A stretch of DNA of 64,000 bases, taken from assembly GCA_051453625.1 (NCBI GenBank), contig JBOZIK010000001.1:250254806-250318805 (forward strand), given 5' to 3'. Below, one piece after another: positions 60,601-64,000 of this stretch. A program made the translations under genes and the position numbers. Origin of the DNA: Welwitschia mirabilis. Its lineage: Eukaryota; Gnetophyta; Gnetopsida; Welwitschiales. How positions within the stretch are numbered: the first letter of the stretch is position 1; each line of letters starts with the position of its first letter. A model generated the notes under the pieces. That model did not search any database and was not told the origin of the DNA. It saw nothing but the letters and a program-made list of their open reading frames with translations.

Positions 60601-61060
60601 CTTTATTACTTCCAATCTAAGATAAGATTGATCATGAAGTAATTTACTTTACTTAGCTATAGATATTAGTCTTTATTTAACTTTTACAACCTTTAAAAAA
60701 AGTCTTTCTCAATCTTAGTATCATGGAATGTGTAGAATAATTTTGCCAAAAATTATGTGTAATGTGTGAATCCTATTACTATGGGATGTGTAGTAAAAGC
60801 TAACTAATTCTCTATGAAGTAGTTTTCTTATATGATAGTTCCTTTTTAGGAGGTTTTATTATAGGCTTCATTCCTAAGGTTTTCTTAAGGCACTCTAATT
60901 TTTTAGAAGATAAAGCATTATTATGTTGTAAGGAGAACTCCTAGGGAACTAGTAAGCCACATCCTGATATAAAACTTAGGGATAATAAAAACCCTAGTAA
61001 AAACCTAGTTAAATGTGACTTCATATAAAAGTAAGCTCTATTATTTAAAAGGGATAGTAT
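60601..61060. other. 3' non-coding part of copia unit B
   Basis: It matches 53,701-54,101 and then continues through TTCATATAAAAGTAAGC, a TATA-like string at about 61,020, before LINE sequence starts. It may be LTR sequence interrupted by the LINE. Confidence 0.4.
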
Positions 61061-62500
61061 TGTTTGTTAGATATATTCTAGATTACATGATTACAACGAT
61101 TCTTGATAATTTAGAAAAATCCATCTTTTGAGTAAAATATTAATATGCATCTAGAGAATGCCTTGTCTATCATATGTATTGATGACATATTTTCTAGAAT
61201 AATTGAGCTTGAAAGAGAAATTTGATAGGAATTACCTCTTTCTCTATATATTTTCATTACTATAGTAAACACTCTTAAGATTACTATTAAAAGTCATAGA
61301 TATTTTAAGATATTGAAAGGAATAGCTATACTTGAAGCAAGAAAGATCTCCTTTATAGTCCATTTGCTATTGATACATATCTCACTCTTAATAAATAGGG
61401 GAATAATTTTAACATTTCCATGAACTACATTAATACTTACAATAGATCTTTAAAAGTTGAAATTAATTAGAATAAAACCTAAGCTATTAGATTTAGTTTA
61501 TACTTATGACCTTTGAGATTTAAATTATAACATCAAATGGCTCTCTTCCAAATATGTATTCCCCTATTTTAGGAATTTTATTTGCTCTAGTTTTTACTCC
61601 TTTCATATTATGATATAATGTGATGTAAATGGTTAAACATAAGACCCTAAAGTGGTCATCTAAACATTTGTCCCTAGGATGTAAATTTTATAGTTGTTAA
61701 TCATGTTTTGATATTTATTAGCATGTACTACTCCTTCTTCATGGCTTCTCCTAAAGCTTCTTTCTAAAGCATTGATAAGATTTTGAGAAACTTATTTTAG
61801 TAAGATAATTAAAAGACTTCATCAAGTGATGTAGGGTATTTATCCTCTAAGGAATAAAAAATATGATTTGGGCTTTTCTTCTATTAAGTACTAGAGCATT
61901 CTTTTGGCTTCTAAATGGGTTACACATTGTATTGAAGATAAAGTTAGAAGATCCTTTTTGGGCATCTCATCTCAAGTATAGTAAAATTTCAAACATTAAA
62001 CAACATCCCTTGGAGTACTTGATTTATTAGTAGTGAAATGTAAAAAGTAATATATTCTCATTTCTTTAGACAATTGGGCCCTATTGGAATTAATTGAAAG
62101 GCTTCCTTCAATGGAAGCCCAACTACTTAAAATCTAGAGAATATAATGCAACATCTCATTTGGTTGATGTTTGTTCTTAAAGGACATTCTACCTACTTGA
62201 CTGAAGAGTTTGCAAATAGATCCAATAACTTTACAAATCATAATCTTCTACATATTACTTAATTATTTTCTAAATGAAATGGAAATTTGACTCTTCCTTA
62301 GAATCTATGTAAGGTTAAATGCTATTTTTAAAAGAAATATTTCTTCATATTTAAATACATTAAGGGAACTATCTCTCACTTCAACCCTCTTTAATCATAA
62401 AGAGGAATTTCATGACTCAAAGAGTGACAATAACCTAATGGATTTTCTTTACCTTTTTTAAAAGCATGTTTAAATCTAGATCCTAATTTCTTTGGAGAAA
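61061..62500 (+). pseudogene. 5'-truncated LINE reverse transcriptase, decayed
   Basis: From 61,214 a frame reads two stops followed by ELPLSLYIFITIVNTLKIT, the LINE motif RQG.PLSPYLFI...E.L, in which Arg (CGA) became TGA and Gln (CAG) became TAG. Next is GIAILEARK (family: I....I.H..FADD, with the catalytic box no longer readable). Near 61,400-61,460 is INTYNRS...KLKLIRIK, the family's L..F...SGLKIN..KS. Further on, KHLSLGCKF near 61,650 matches the W....LS.GGR block, and YPLRNKKYDLGFSSIKY near 61,840 matches the GGLG...L block. It lacks an endonuclease, so it was probably 5' truncated at insertion. The 3' end is not defined. Confidence 0.7.
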
Positions 62501-63569
62501 TTTACACTATTCTACTTTGAACATAAGATGAAATGTTTAATTGTAGGATAGTTAGTGATTGAAAGCTTTTATGATCTATATGGATTTCTAAGGCTCCTTT
62601 ACAATGTCAATCCTTATATTATTCTCTAATTCATCAAAGCCTTTACACTGGGCAAAGTTTAAATTCTTTAATTGTTGATAATCCTTACTACCCATTTTTT
62701 GGTAAATCTTCTTTTGCTAGACAAAGTTGGGATTAGTATCATTCTCACAAAATTTTTTCATTGTGATATACTACTATGTTTTGCTTTTGCATTCTCATTA
62801 ATGATAACATTTTTCATTATTTTTAAAAATCCTAAAGAATATTTATTTTCAGGATCATGTTTTTCTTTAGAGGTGCAAGCTTAAAGTATGGTACCAAAAT
62901 ATGATTGTAAGTATGGCATGAAGTGTTTTATGGCAATATAGTTTAACTTCAATGTAACATGATAAAATTTAAAAACATCATCATCTTCGTAATAGGATCA
63001 CATTGTTGGTCTAAAAAAATCCACTATGCACTTCTTTTTTCTTTTTTGGCTATCCTCCTAGGGGATATGATTTTCATTTGCTTTATATGAACATATATAT
63101 CTGCCTAGCGCCTATCTTACATTCACATCCCTTTTGTAGGAATATCAGGCTAAGGGGTTACAAGTATCTTGAGGTTAATTTGTAGTCTTTAGCCTATGCT
63201 ACAACTCTATATTTGATGTTCACTTTAATAATTATCCCCACTCTTCTTAACATAGGTCTTTCTCTTCTTATATTAAGAAAAGATTCCACTTATTTCTCTT
63301 TCGATTACCTTCATCTCTTTTGATTAGCTTGGTTTATCCTTTTACTTATAAATAAGTTGAAAAATAAGAACAATTCCTTAACTAATAGAGGGGAGACTAA
63401 TTTGTAATTTCCATGGATATCAATAACTAAGGGAGTTGAGAAATATGAGAAAATGGATAAGGATTTTTTAAGTAAGAACTCTCCACTATCTCGAAAGAAT
63501 AATTCTCTAGTATAGAGAAAAATTATTCCATGTTTCTAAATTAGGGATCTCTTATTTGAAGGTCATTAC
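62501..63569. other. Unassigned AT-rich DNA after the LINE
   Basis: Possibly the LINE C-terminus, but no motif can be supported. The 70-codon frame at 62,672-62,884 is hydrophobic and looks accidental. Confidence 0.35.
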
Positions 63570-63669
63570 NNNNNNNNNNNNNNNNNNNNNNNNNNNNNNN
63601 NNNNNNNNNNNNNNNNNNNNNNNNNNNNNNNNNNNNNNNNNNNNNNNNNNNNNNNNNNNNNNNNNNNNN
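63570..63669. other. Assembly gap, 100 N
   Basis: The sequence to its right repeats 61,007 onward. Confidence 0.99.
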
Positions 63670-64000
63670 GTTAAATGTAACTTCATATAAAAGTAATCTC
63701 TATTATTTAAAAGGGATAGAACTCTTTGTTAGATATATTCTAGATTACATGATTACAACCATTCTTGATAATCTAGAAAACTCCATCTTTTAAGTAAAAT
63801 ATTAATATGCATCTAGAAAATGCCTTGTCTATCATATGTATTGATGACATATTTTCTAGAATAATTGAGCTTGAAAGAGAACTTTGATATGGATTCCCTA
63901 TTTATCTATCTATTTTCATTACTATAGTAAACACTCTTAAGATTACTATTAAAAGTCTTTAAAAGTCATAGAGATTTTAAGATATTGAAAGGAATAGCTA
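63670..64000 (+). pseudogene. Second copy of the copia-LINE junction and LINE start
   Basis: It matches 61,007-61,330 closely, including GTTAAATGT(A/G)ACTTCATATA and the LINE start. The reverse transcriptase motif here reads ...YGFPIYLSIFITIVNTLK, with one stop fewer than the other copy. A 10-bp duplication (AAAAGTCTTT near 63,954) is private to this copy. It runs off the right edge. Confidence 0.8.

Larger units (their letters stand above)
54202..61011. repeat. 6.8-kb tandem unit containing a copia element, copy B
   Basis: The second copy of 47,431-54,101. Homology starts in the CT microsatellite right after the gap and continues to ACCTAGTTAAA at about 61,011, the point where copy A is cut. 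Confidence 0.9.

Noticed and set aside
62672-62884. 70-codon plus-strand frame after the LINE
   Set aside because: Hydrophobic composition from T-rich codons; does not align with a LINE C-terminus.
1-64000. CRISPR array, phage, bacterial operon or antiviral defence system
   Set aside because: No spaced identical repeats with unique spacers, no ribosome binding site-led gene clusters, and all recognisable proteins are plant retroelement parts.

Overview
This window looks like heterochromatic, gene-poor nuclear DNA from a land plant. It is extremely AT-rich, CG dinucleotides are very scarce by eye, and eleven runs of N (eight of 100 or 69 bases and three of 4 or 10) mark assembly gaps. I find no intact host gene, tRNA, rRNA or CRISPR array. 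Nearly every readable protein signature belongs to a decayed retrotransposon: Ty3/gypsy (chromovirus-type integrase end, Athila/Tat-type gag-protease), Ty1/copia (integrase, reverse transcriptase, RNase H) and LINE (endonuclease, reverse transcriptase). In-frame stops are mostly TAG where the families carry Gln (CAG) and TGA where they carry Arg (CGA) or Trp. This is the signature of methyl-cytosine deamination at CG and CHG sites. The extreme AT content and this style of decay recall low-GC gymnosperm genomes such as Welwitschia. That assignment is inference and was not tested.

Layout. 0-2.8 kb: the end of a gypsy integrase, a polypurine tract and a probable 3' LTR. 4.4-6.3 kb and 16.3-18.3 kb: two copies of one LTR element in opposite orientation, each with a 420-bp TG...CA LTR and a Met-tRNA primer site. 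Between them lie mostly anonymous AT-rich DNA, a 36-bp tandem array (8.8-9.1 kb) and a LINE (13.8-16.3 kb). 19.0-25.4 kb: a 3.1-kb direct duplication split by a gap. Each copy carries a hierarchical tandem array (20 bp in about 151 bp in about 895 bp) followed by a gypsy gag remnant. 26.3-33.3 kb: a minus-strand Athila-like element with an Asp-tRNA primer site and apparently little coding capacity. 35.1-46.1 kb: further minus-strand Athila/Tat-type fragments with at least four protease copies and no recognisable reverse transcriptase, interrupted at 39.0-39.4 kb by a copia fragment. 47.4-61.0 kb: a 6.8-kb copia-containing unit repeated head to tail. 61.0-63.6 kb: a 5'-truncated LINE, whose start is repeated at 63.67 kb after the last gap.

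None of these genes appears functional and no pathway can be drawn. The most distinctive features are structural: the nested tandem array, a family of about 40-bp hairpin-forming palindromes spread through the Athila-like elements (27.0-37.6 kb), and repeated sequence on both sides of several gaps, which raises a scaffolding question. All similarities were judged by eye, so percentages are rough.
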